Assembly (NCBI GenBank): GCA_018343915.1
Contig: JABRWF010000004.1
Location: forward strand, 558,001-622,000
From: Agroathelia rolfsii
Lineage: Eukaryota > Basidiomycota > Agaricomycetes > Amylocorticiales > Amylocorticiaceae
Direction: 5' to 3'
DNA: 64,000 nucleotides
Shown: piece after piece, positions 22,525 to 33,765 of the stretch
Numbering within the stretch: position 1 is the first letter of the stretch
How the letters are laid out: each line of letters starts with the position of its first letter
Notes under the pieces: model-generated
Seen by the model: only the letters and a program-made list of their open reading frames with translations
The model's database searches: none
Told to the model about the DNA's origin: nothing
Translations under genes and position numbers: made by a program

Positions 22525-24364
22525 ACAAGATTTTGGTGAAGTCAGTCAGATAGAATAAAGAGAAGAAGAGTAGTAGTATCAACAAACGCTATTGCCTACA
22601 TGGATCATCCATGCATGTTATACATATTACCGTTACAGATATCGATACACATATACCGTGACAGCAGCTTTGGTTTTTTCTTCCATTTCTTGTTGCTTGT
22701 AATACGATGTCACATATTCTATGATGCGATGCGATACTCGATGCATCAATGATGATTCTGTTCATTCCTGTCGTTCATTCAGAATTTATGGCGATGTGAT
22801 GCCTCTTATTAGTATATTTGTTTGCTTGTAGATGAACAGTTCCTGCTAAGAACAGTCGAACCCCTGTCAAGTGGATCATGTATTAATCCAAGTTAGTACG
22901 CATTCAATGTATGCATCGTTTACCATGGCACAGCCTAGATATACCTGTCAAATTACTACCGATATAATACGGTAGCAATTTCCCCTAGGCGGACTCGGAC
23001 GTTCGCTGCGCTTAACTTGAGTAAGTACGACGGTCTGTGGCCCGGCCCTGTGTGGCGATGTCAAAACTCGACACTGGCACGGTTTTGCACGATCCCGCTG
23101 TACTGCATGCTACGAGACTGGCATGCTATCAAGCTTATAAAGGTCTGTAGACTCTGCTATAAAATGTCCTAATCCCTACTGGCAGGTACCCCTAGCATCC
23201 CCTCAGCTCCGAGAGTCGTACCTGCTGTTTTTCACTAACACGTCGTTTACATTAGGCGGCTTTTTTTAATTTAATTTAATTTTTTTACTGCTGCTGCGAC
23301 TGCCCCTGCGCTTGTGTCTGGAACTGTTTTCAGAGATCCGTACCATCATTTTCGTTTTCTTTGTTCTTTGTTGTAGCAGTATCGAGTATCCTTATGAGTC
23401 GCTTCTACAGCCGTCGAGTACCAGACATCTACTGGCACCACTAAGCCATGCATACTTATATGCACTATTCATGATAACTCCGTGATTCTTCGGCAATATA
23501 TTCTAGCTTCTGTTTCTCGTACCCAGGGAGTTGGCACAGCAGGTGCAAACAAAGACTGTGCATGCTTGTCAGATGACCCCCAGAGCCTTGATCACTCCAT
23601 ATTTTGCTTTGGTTTTATGCACGATAATTTCAGTTTTTTTTTTTTTTTTTTTTTTAATCGGAAAATATGCAGGCTGCGATGGGTTCGGTCAACCTGTCAA
23701 CGCTGTATATTATACACCAGCGCCTTCTCACCAGGCTGTGTCCGACACTGAATTAGAACTGCTCTGGAAATTCCTGGGCTCTCAGAACAGAACTAGTACT
23801 GATATGCATGCGTCAGTTGGATGTATTTGGAATGATTTTATTAGAGAATAAATTCGGAGGTGTGTCGCTGGTAGATTGAATCCAGAAGGCTGTTAAGTTT
23901 ATCATTCTTACCTACAGCAAACTTATATCAAGCAATGACAAACATACACTATCGATACTAATCAACTTGAATGAGAATACATCTAGAAATAAATCAAACG
24001 AGTCAGACATATGTATATATATTTCATTTGCAGACGTATCGTAACGCGAGGGAAAACGTAAGATTGCTAAATCTACTATGGATGCATATATGAAAGCTAG
24101 ACACCAGTTCTATACAATTAAAATACGAGGTGAAAACAAGAGAGAGGTGATTACAATTACAGCGAGTGATTGTGAGTGGTATCGTATGCTAGAAATGTTT
24201 TTTGTTGTTGTTAATGCTGTATATCCTAACCATATATAAAACAGACACATGTGAGTATTTAAATACATAGAGAGATGAAAGAAACCGAGGTATCCCAAAA
24301 ATCTGAAAATTGTTGCATAGGCATTATTCATAATTGCTCTTCTTCAGAAGAGGAGTTTGTTTGT
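22525..24364. other. Intergenic, no gene seen
   Basis: 1.8 kb between the stops of DNM1 and the second Vezatin/Inp2-like gene, so it holds two 3' ends. It is A/T-rich with a T-tract of about 20 at 23,636-23,655. Short forward frames (23,482-23,851) depend on that T-tract and have no recognisable content. Confidence 0.6.
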
Positions 24365-26676
24365 TTATGCGCCATCCATGGCACCCGACGTAGAGGACGA
24401 AGACACCTGCAACGACATACCCCTGGTGTGCTTCGAGCCTAGATCGGGGTCGAGGCGGCTGCTGTTATTGCTATCGAATGATGTAGCCTGCAAAGAGCCA
24501 CCTCGAATGTGTTTCGAGGACGGGGGTGCGGGCGATAACTTGAACGACGTGTCTTTCTCTTTCTTAGGGGCGAAGAGCGAGTTGGTAGAGGACAAGCTGA
24601 GCGGACGGAGGCCGTTAGACTTTGGGGAATGTTCTATGGACTCAGGAGCGCCAGTACTAGCAGAGCCAGTGCCGGCATTGGCAACCTTGGGTGGCGGATC
24701 CAAAAAGAAGCTACTGACATCTCCAGCATCCATACTCTCGAGGCTGTGGTCGCTCGCAACAGATGCATCAGCATCATGCATCGTGGACGGACGTCGTTGT
24801 TCCATGGTCCATGACGCCGATAACGCAGTAGGCCCATGCGCCGTGAGTGCCTCCTCTAAACGCGCTGCCGACTCCTGGAGCACACTCGCGAGCAACCGCA
24901 GCGCACTACCCACATCTGGCCAATACACTGGCTCTATATCAGCGTCAGTGTCGAACCGTAATGCGAGCAGGTGCGCAGCGGTGTATCTCCGTGCGGCAAG
25001 TGCTGACTCGAGCGAATATTCGTGTACGAGGTGGTGCCTGGGTGACGGTAATGCTGAGACTATAGACGATGACAATGACGGTGTTCCAGAGAAGCCGATT
25101 ATGGCGGAGGGATCTAATCCTGACCGGCGACGAGGCAGGTAGGGGTGCTGTGCGCGCGAAGGAGATACATTGCGACTGTTGTCAACACTATGATGATGCT
25201 GGGATTGGTGATGATGGTGATGTGGTGACCGATCGACAAGGGCGGCAGTAGACGCCGATGCCGATTCGTTTGCCATGCTATTCAACCATGACTGCCGTTT
25301 CTCTTCCCGTGTCATATTAGGCGACGGGCCTGTCCACGATTGTCGTTTGCTGGGAGACATAGAGTCATGTTTAGCAGCAAAGAGCGGAGAGGTGGGCGGC
25401 GAGAATGGGAAGCCCGGTTGAGTGGTTGCGGGTGCGTACATGGTCGAAATCGGGGCTAGAGCGTCGGGCGTCGTAAGTGCAGAGATAATCGGTCGCAAAG
25501 CAATACATTGTGTCTCGAGCATGAAGAAGGCGTTCTGGAGAGCATCATGCAGAGAAGACTCGGGGACGGATAAACTTGCAAATGCTAATTCATTCTTATC
25601 CTCGAACTCGATGGCGCGAATAACTCGGCGCACGACTGAGTCCCATTGGTTACCTGACTGGACGAGGTTGTCCAGGAGTTGCAATGTCTGAAGAAGAAAT
25701 AGTTCATTTAGATTAAATGTTGGTTCATTACCAGGGAAACTGATGTGACGTACTTCGTTCATAACTTGAGCGGATTTCTGTGCTTGAGTAGGTTTAAACA
25801 TGTATCGATACGTCATTAAACCTGTTAATATCGAGAAACCAGACTTGTGATATCCCAAACCAAGGACGAAACATGAGCCGGCCAAGAGGAGCATATCTTT
25901 GGGTATCATAGCCTCTCGAATAGCCGAAGTTGCTCTCCGAGTTGAATCAGCATGGGTAGGGCTGGTGGGAGAGCTAGGTAGGGAATTCGAGTGGAACACT
26001 GTGCTATTGCTTCTGCTGTGTTCCGGTGTCGAGGAGGCCAAAGTGATGGATAACAGGGAAGAGGAAACTAGATCATGCTTAAATCGCTCGGCGAACTCTA
26101 CCACTCGTAAATTCGAAGATGGTGCAAATAACGTGCGGGTAATCTGATAACATGCTATGAGCTGAGATGCCGGTTGCTTTGGGAAGAACGATGGCATATA
26201 TAGGTCCTGCATACCTGGAGCAGTTGGGAAGCTACTAGAGATGACTTTCCCACTGTGGATGATGTAGTCGCGTTGGAATTCGGCCTGACAAATGAAAGCA
26301 TAACCCACTTACGATTGCGCATGGCACTGAGAGAATCTTGATCATTGGGTGTATTAAAACGCATGGTTACTCGTGAGAAGTCGTGAATAGGTTTAGATTT
26401 GGTCGAACAGTGTAGCAGTTCTGCTGTTCCACGGTGGAAAGCCGATTGATAGATGTAAACAAGACGATATAGCAAAGAGTTAGGAAATATTTCTTGGGCA
26501 CGAAAAAAAAAAAGGTGGCCTGACTTGGTGCTATACAACACCTCTGAAGTGGTGTGAGATGGGAAAGAAATGGAAACTTGAACCACGACTCGGAATTGCG
26601 GTAATGTTCGACTTTCGACTGCCGTCGCAAGGGCACGAGACCGCGTAGAGAACACGAGGCAGACAGGGCCGACCAT
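24365..26676 (-). CDS. Vezatin/Inp2-like membrane protein, copy B (tentative)
   Basis: Paralogue of the 4.3-7.1 kb gene. Shared blocks in the same order are FAERFKHDLVSSSLLS, a membrane hairpin (MLLLAGSCFVLGLGYHKSG then LTGLMTYRYMF), LLDNLVQSGNQWDSVV, FFMLETQCIALRPIISALTT and AHLLALRFDTDADIEPVYW. Downstream is a His-rich run (residues of type HHHHHQSQHHH) and a Ser-rich tail ending SSSTSGAMDGA. An intron of about 49 nt (near 26,155-26,205) joins ...VASQLLQ to LIACYQITRTLF; the frame is then open to the stop. The 5' end is uncertain: the first exon frame is open from 26676, and MRFNTPNDQDSL at about 26,367 is an alternative start. Copy B lacks the charged C-terminal helix of copy A. Function as for copy A, from layout only. 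Confidence 0.65.
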
Positions 26677-26854
26677 TTATCGTCTCTCAAACGCCCATTT
26701 TACGCTGATGGGGTAAGCATACACAAAGCTCAAGGCATGGATCTCATTCTACTTAGATAACTCTTGAAGCACACAACGACCAAAATGAAGCATCAACGCC
26801 ACCTCGCAAGGACAGCACGTCTATACATTTTCATCACAAGTATGTAAGGTAAGT

Positions 26855-27909
26855 TTAGATGGCCTTGGCCTTGACCAAGCCTACAGAGTGCAAAAGCAGA
26901 CATGGTTAGCTTATTGATTGAAATAAAAAAAGAAGCAAGCATTCCAGCACTTACTCTCCAACTCCGCAACGGCACCAGCCAGGATATCCTTTTGTGTCTT
27001 CTCCTCCTTGACAGAGTTGAGCACGTTGGCAATGATGGTGCGGGCAAGCTCAGCCTGCTCGCTCTCCTTTTGCTGTTGCTCGAAGCGGACCCAGCTGTCA
27101 AGGACAGCCTTGGCCTCAGCCGCGAGAGCAACCTTCTGGTTCTGAACGAAAGCCTCAGCCTCAAGCTGAGCAGTCTCCTATATATGTGGCGTATACGTCA
27201 TGCGTTTAAGTAATAAGAAACTAGGACCAAAAGTGAACCCGACCTTAGACAGAGCGAAGAGGCTCTCGGTCAAAGAGACAACATCCTTCATTTGCTCAAC
27301 ATTGCTGATACGCTCCTTAACAGCCTGTGTATGCTCCGCCCGTGCGCCGTTCAGAATGCCCTTGATCTTCTCAATTTGGCCCTCCGCCCAGTCACGGTAT
27401 GGCTCGCGAGCCGCCTTTACGTTAAATTCCGCTTAGTCTCCTGCGCACGCATCCTAAGGCGGGTTTAACGTACCTTGCCAATAGCAGCAAAGAGAATGAG
27501 AGTTCCAACGGCAATAACGGTCTCCTCGTTCACGACATAGAGCTCTTGCGAGATAGCAGCAGCCGTCAAACCAACACCGAGCAGCGCGCCGCCCGTGCGG
27601 GTAATAAGGTTGGGAGATTCGGGAAGGTTGTTAATGATTTCCGAAGCACGGTCGGAGGGATTGGGCTGAGTGGCCATGGCACGACTGCTATTATATCCAT
27701 CCCATCTTCTTAATCGCTGAAGCAGAGGTGTTTAGGACTTGAGAAAGACGCACCCAAGTACAGCCCGTGGTAGGACGGCCGCATGGGAGCGGGCTGTTGA
27801 CGTTGCAAAAAGAGGGAAATCCACAATGTTAGCCTAGTCCACGCAGTTGGTACATCCTTTAGAGCGTACCAGATGTCTTGAGGGTGTTGAGGGCGAGTCT
27901 AGAGGCCAT
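26855..27909 (-). CDS. ATP4: Mitochondrial F1Fo ATP synthase subunit b (subunit 4)
   Basis: Six exons (27909-27870, 27793-27754, 27684-27474, 27414-27244, 27177-26955, 26880-26855) join in frame to 236 residues. The first 30 residues, MASRLALNTLKTSARSHAA and on, are Arg/Ser/Ala-rich with no acidic residue, a mitochondrial presequence. Two membrane-spanning segments follow (TRTGGALLGVGLTAAAIS and VVNEETVIAVGTLILFAA), then a long charged helix, EPYRDWAEGQIEKIKGIL through ELARTIIANVLNSVKEEK, that forms the peripheral stalk linking Fo to F1. Length and layout match fungal Atp4 after processing. The last exon encodes only a few residues (LVKAKAI). Position next to an organelle-tether-like gene appears incidental. 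Confidence 0.93.
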
Positions 27910-30521
27910 CATTAGAGCAAAGGAATGGTAGGGAGTGAGTGAACCGTATGAACCCGAATTTTCGTCCGTGTTTGGGGTCGTCGGGATTTATTTAACCTCG
28001 GGTTCTTTTTTACCTTTCAAGTTTCCTCTGGCTCGTCACCTTCATGAGTCTTCACCGTGACCTTGTGCACGCATTCACTCATGAACCATGCATTCTCCTC
28101 ACAACTATAGCGGGCCTTTTTTGTTTTGTTCTAACCTAGACTTGCTGCTTGCTACTCCTTATAATAATATAATTGAACTGAGTAGTCTTGCAAATCCCTT
28201 CATGGACCACTGAGCCTAGGTGGCCCGTGTTTTTTCTCTGCTGATATGTCATCTCATTCCTGTAACTGCATCATATCGAGGTGTTGTTGGCATATTTCCA
28301 ATTCTAACCAAGCCTGCCCTTTACAGATGTGTTTCTTCTTGGCGCACTAGATGCACCAGTCCTTCGCTCAAAACTTGTACTTTCCCAGGCTCATCTCGGA
28401 TCTCTTATTATTGCCAAAGGATGAAGGCGATGATATATCTGCTGTGTCACTTGATGGGCCTCAACATTACTTCATTTATACAAATATGGATCCCTCGACA
28501 CCTTAAACAAGCCCTCATGATTCCCAAGAGACAGGGCTCGTTTCATGTACTCGCCAGGTCTTGTGAAGTGCGACTCTTGATTATTGATCTAGGACAAAGC
28601 AATTGTGCCTCGTTGTTTTCGGCCGACAAGCTCGGATGGAATTCTCTGCTTGCAGAACATGCGTTTAACATGCCCAAAAGCACCGTCATAACTTATGATT
28701 ACTATATACAATGATAAACATGGCGACCCCTCAAGGGCATCATTCTCTCCGGTGATATCCTCGATTTAAACACGAGCATCCAATATGTAGTCGCTTCCAG
28801 CGCCGTGGCAAACTCATCATAAAGGCCGTGTGGTCATGCTTCGGCCATCCAAATCGTCTCCGGATTGTGGGCGATGGGCCGGAAGTTCCTTCCTCGAACT
28901 CATCATGGAGACGACATCTGAATCGCCCACGAACATGTGCCAATCAAGATTTACCTTCAGATATAGGGGTCTCATTTAGTTGTGGCAGATTTGACAAAAC
29001 TATAGCCAATGACATCGCAGGACCATCAGCATCATCCACTATTGTACACAATCACTTGAATCTTAGATGCTCTTTTGCAAATTCTTCGCACGGGGATTCG
29101 GTTTCCTGTACCGTTGTATGGCACGCGTTCTACCCTTCTTCTTTCCTTTCACCCTCGAGCCGGTGCCACAATCTACCGACTATCGGCAGGGCCTAATTCC
29201 TGATATGGCCTCATAGATAAATCTTTCTCCCCAAACGTGTTTTCAGCCTGTTACAGATACTGTTATTGTTTTTCGGCACAGGGCAACCGTCCTGTGCACG
29301 TGGGTTGCCCATCACCGCACCGCCCAGCTGCTGGCAACAGTACTCACACTGATTGACTTGGGGAATATCAAACACGCTCGGCGGGCACTTTTTTTAAACC
29401 CCATCCGTTCTTTTCATCTTCGCCATCTTGACTATTGTCCGCGCATATGAAATTTTTTAGTGTGAGTTTTCCATCTCTTCATGCTGTACCCGGTCGCCCC
29501 GAGCACGATTCAGTCAGTGGGTGGAGCATGCATCGACGTCTACCGGATGCGTTTGCCTGTGTGCCGGACATCCGCATTTAGAGGAGTCTGTATGAATCGA
29601 ACAAGTATTTGAAAAGAAGTTGTAATGAATATTAAAGGGGGGAGGTGTTGCCAAATTAGAGTGATGGGCTATGATCATGGATGCACTTTACTGGCATCCC
29701 ATCTGAAATGCATGTGTATATCATGGTCAGATTTTCTTTTTTAGCATGCGTTATCGGTGGATGTGATAGAAGTATACTAGCAGTTATCGACGCATATAAA
29801 ACGGGGACGTCGGGTCCGGGATGTTGAGCTCGTAGGGCTTCATTCATTACGCAATAAGCCAACTTCATGTATCATCTGTCAGATGATATATGCATAGACT
29901 ATGAATTAAAATCATGATTTCATTGCATCACTATAAGGTCGTAATAACTATGGTCAATGGACAGTCTCTAACGAGAAGAGGCTCGGAGATGAAGGATAAA
30001 GCTTAATGAGGATATAGTAGCGGGAAGAAAAAGGAAAAATAAGACACGAAAATAAACGAGATTCCAAAGCCTTCCAACGTAAGAGTCAATGACCAACAAT
30101 TGTCCGTAAATTTATTTCATCTAGTATCAGGAAACTATGCGGGCCCTCGCCGGGATGCGTGATGAGGAGAGAGGCCACTGGAGGTTATATTCCAAGAATA
30201 CGAAACTGCAATAATAATTAAACGTAGACAATGCAGACGACAAAATGGGTACCGTAATCGTAACATTTGAGAACTTGAACCAACGTGCAAAGGGGGGCGC
30301 AGCAAACATATACACAGGAGAAACGATCAACCTTTCGTCGGATAGACTGGAATTATAGAGCTACCCGTCGAACAGCGCGAGCTGTCGGCGGAGACAGCTT
30401 TCATGTTGAGTCCACATGAGCAAAACACGGACAACACACACCCAATTATGAAAACGCATGTCTTAGGAAGCAGATTTGACTTCCTACACAGTCGTTGTCA
30501 GACTCAGCAACAACAGCGGCA
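27910..30521. other. Intergenic, possible coding relic at 28.2-29.2 kb
   Basis: 2.6 kb between the ATP4 start and the BCS1-like stop. On the plus strand, 28,370-28,510 reads LLPKDEGDDISAVSLDG then QHYFIYTNMDPSTP in one frame before a stop, and 28,740-29,190 has further semi-coherent pieces in other frames. I cannot join these into a protein or name a family; they may be remains of a gene. From 29.2 to 30.5 kb I see nothing coding. Confidence 0.4.
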
Positions 30522-33500
30522 TTACGCCTCGTTCTGCTGGCCCTTGACGGAAATCCACTTATCGCTGCTATCCGCTTTGGGAGAAGCAGGTGTGGTGCCT
30601 TTATCTTCGGACGAAGATTCCTCGGATGTAACACTTTCGTCGTCACCATCTGCACCGGACTCGTTGCTGGAGGAGATCTCACTAGGAGATTTGGGTGCGT
30701 TGGCGGATTCGGCTGGCGTTTCGGGAGCGGAGGACTCAGTGTCCTTGCTCTTCTCAGCAGGTCTGTGGGAGCGCTTGGTCTTCACACGGGTTTCCTTCTT
30801 CTCAAGTTTCTAACGTCAGGCGCGTAAATTCGTAGGCCGGTGGCACATGGTAATTGAAATGGTACATACCTCCTTGGCTTCCTTTTCCTCCCTCTGATCG
30901 TCCCAGATCACGTTAGAATATTTCTTCGAAACCTTGGCTGAGGCTTACCTCTTTGGCGGCCATTTCCTCCTTCTATGCATGACTTTTAGCACAGATTTTG
31001 CTCAAGCATGGATAATAAACTCACCAGCTTCTTCTCCAGCTCTTCAGTCTGATAATCGTGAATAGATAAGTACGGTATAATCCATTCTACATCAAGTCAT
31101 CCTACGAACCTGAAGTTTTTCCCTCAGCTCTTTCTGTTTAAAGTCGTTAGCAAATAGGTATGGAGATAACAAACAACACCACGAACCTCTGCCTTCTCCT
31201 TCTTGAGCTTCTCCCGAGACTCACGCTCGGAGACGACCCTGGCCAACAAGATTAGAAGATGATAACGCAAATCGATAATTGAACACCCACCATGCAGCAA
31301 CTTCATCAACGCACTCGCGAGGCTTAGTCTTGTTCTTGAGCAAGAAGCCCTGAATGCTGGCAACCTGCGAGCATCGGAGAAGGAATTGTAAGATTATCTA
31401 TCGCAGCAGGATGCACGATCCATATATACTACTTACGCTAAGTTCATCCTCTGGAATGTGTTGCGCAAATTTCTTGGCCAGCTCATCGATCTCCTCCTCA
31501 GTGAGAATCGGGATATTATGCGACTTAGATGCGCGTTTGGGCAAGGGCATGTTCATCTGGGACGCATCTTGCGAGTCCTCGGTGCCGGGGGTGTTAGATG
31601 AGGGCTTGTATGGGAAGAAGCATTTGTATATCCCCTCGGCCTGCCATTTGGTGGCGTTCGTAAAGTTAATCCAGACGTCCATGCGTCCGGGACGGCTCAA
31701 TGCAGGGTCGAGCCGTTCAATGTGATTCGTGGTCGCAAAGAGAAGGCTGAAAAAAGAGACTATTTAGTACTACGGAACGGAAACGCGCCGGTAATGATAG
31801 AAAGAAAGGACAGACCGGCCCTCCGCTGCGGCGACACCATCAAGACTATTCAGCAGACCGCTCAAGCTGAGTGTTGAGCCATCGGACTCTGGCGGCGGCG
31901 TGGGTGTTGTGGTGTTGTTGGCGGCTGCCGAGCCGCTAGGGGTCGCGCCGTTTGTGGGTACCCCGGTAGAACTGGCATCACGGGAAACGGAACGAGTGAA
32001 GGCGGCGTCGAGATCTTCTAAGAGCAAGATGCATCTATAATTTTTTTAACGTTAATTAGGTAAGCCGGACCGATATGGGCGAAAAGCTTACCTTGATGGA
32101 ACATTGCCCATAAGTGCAGTGAGTGTGTTATCACTCATGCTACAACATTATCAGCTATGAGCAATATGTATTCATTTGATAAGACTCGTACCCTTTTGCA
32201 GACAGACTAACGACGTAAATATCAAGACCAAGCTCGCCGGCAAGAGAATGGATCAAAGATGTCTTGCCACTAAGGGGAGGCATCAGAAATGTATGTCTTA
32301 GGCTCCACAAGAAAATTAACACGCTACCTTCCAGGAACACCATGCAGCAGATAACCACGGCGGAAAGGAATACCTAAAACAGAAAATGGTGAGACATGAT
32401 AGAAAACAAACAATATCCCTTGTTATCTAACCTCGCTCGGCATACCTGAAATATTCAAAAGTAAGTATATGCACCGTGTGGCATGGAGTAAAGCAGTCTT
32501 ACCAATCCTCTGAGCAAAGGAAATCCTTGCAGTCGGCAACCAACATGTCCTTAATTCCGGGAGAAAGCACGATTGAGCTCAAAGGCCGCTTCTGACGAGC
32601 ACCATTGAATCGCCAGCATGCATGTGTACTGAAAGATCATGACGTGTAAGTCAATTCATATCCATCACGTCAAATTAACAACTCACGTGTCGGCCATGTA
32701 GATATGGACTCGGTGTTCTGCATCTTTCTCGTATTCCTCTACACATTATAATTACGTCAGCTGAGAACCTTACTATATTTGAATTTTCCACGCGTACTTT
32801 TGGCCTCCAGAACGAGCTTCTTGAGGATATCGTTGCTCCGCGCGACAACACTACATGCACGTCACTTTGACTATTCAAAAACCAAGAGCGTGAGTACGAG
32901 GGCACTTGCCTGATCTTGATGGACTCTTCATCCGCATAATAACCGTAACCTTTGATTCTTGTGACCTGCTCTGCCTGAGTAATGCCGAATAAAGCCGGTC
33001 ATGCACCACTTACCCTTAGCCAATGTCCGCGGTAGTAGATAGTGTGGGTAGTATCTGTAGTACGTGTACACAGGTATGCCGTTAGTATCATGATTGCAAA
33101 CCATTTAGCCTGGAGGCAGGAAGCGGATTTTACGTACCTAGGCTAGGGCGGAAAGCTACTTTGCGCTTACGACGGCCATGAACAAGATCATCAAGGTCAT
33201 CCTCGTCCTCAATCTCGTTTGTCGACTTTGTCGTAGCGAAACGTGTTGCGCTTCGGGTCGTGATTTCAAATTCACGCGATTGGCCCCATGCGGGTTGCTA
33301 TATGATGATGGGTGATGATAGGTACAAGGTCGCGGAATAAACGGAAGTATATTCAATGTTGAAAGACACATACCTTGGATAGCCAGTGCATGATCCTGAG
33401 AGGCGAATGGGTTATGTCAGTTAACGTATTCGTGCGACACAAAGATGCCACTACTCACCAGTCATACGGGTAGTCCTCTTGGCTGAAGTGTGCAGTCAGG

Positions 33501-33765
33501 AAGAATGCTGAGGATAACGTCTTTCAGAAATGACATCAGGGACGGTATGTGACGAGCCATGACTGACAATCGACAAAGCCATTCCATGCAGAGACAGAGA
33601 CTCTCCGAGCCGTCTCCACTGTGCCGCCAATGACCACGAGTTTCTAACAGCCCACTCAGTCGATGAATACACAATATATAATTCTAGTACGGTATAACGT
33701 ACGAGTGTATCCTGTATACTACTCGTACTAGTTAGGGGGGACAGAACACTCTTGAGCATATCCAT
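30522..33765 (-). CDS. BCS1-like AAA ATPase
   Basis: Many short exons. The N-terminus [16 protein letters not shown] leads into the BCS1 N-terminal region ([35 protein letters not shown]). The AAA module has Walker [17 protein letters not shown] (an intron divides it between GVPGS and GKTS), Walker [14 protein letters not shown] and the sensor/arginine region [20 protein letters not shown]. Bcs1 proteins sit in the mitochondrial inner membrane and move the folded Rieske protein for complex III; Agaricomycetes also have expanded BCS1-like families of unknown role. Two features argue for the latter: a Ser/Thr/Pro-rich insert of about 45 residues between Walker B and [12 protein letters not shown], and a long Glu/Lys coiled C-terminal tail ending in a Ser/Glu-rich segment. 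No clear presequence is seen, so mitochondrial location is unproven. Confidence 0.88.

Noticed and set aside
23482..23851. Forward frames around the T-tract at 23.64 kb
   Set aside because: They depend on a homopolymer giving Phe runs and have no conserved content.
30403..30827. Forward frames opposite the BCS1-like tail
   Set aside because: Complement of the acidic Ser/Glu-rich coding tail; no splice support.
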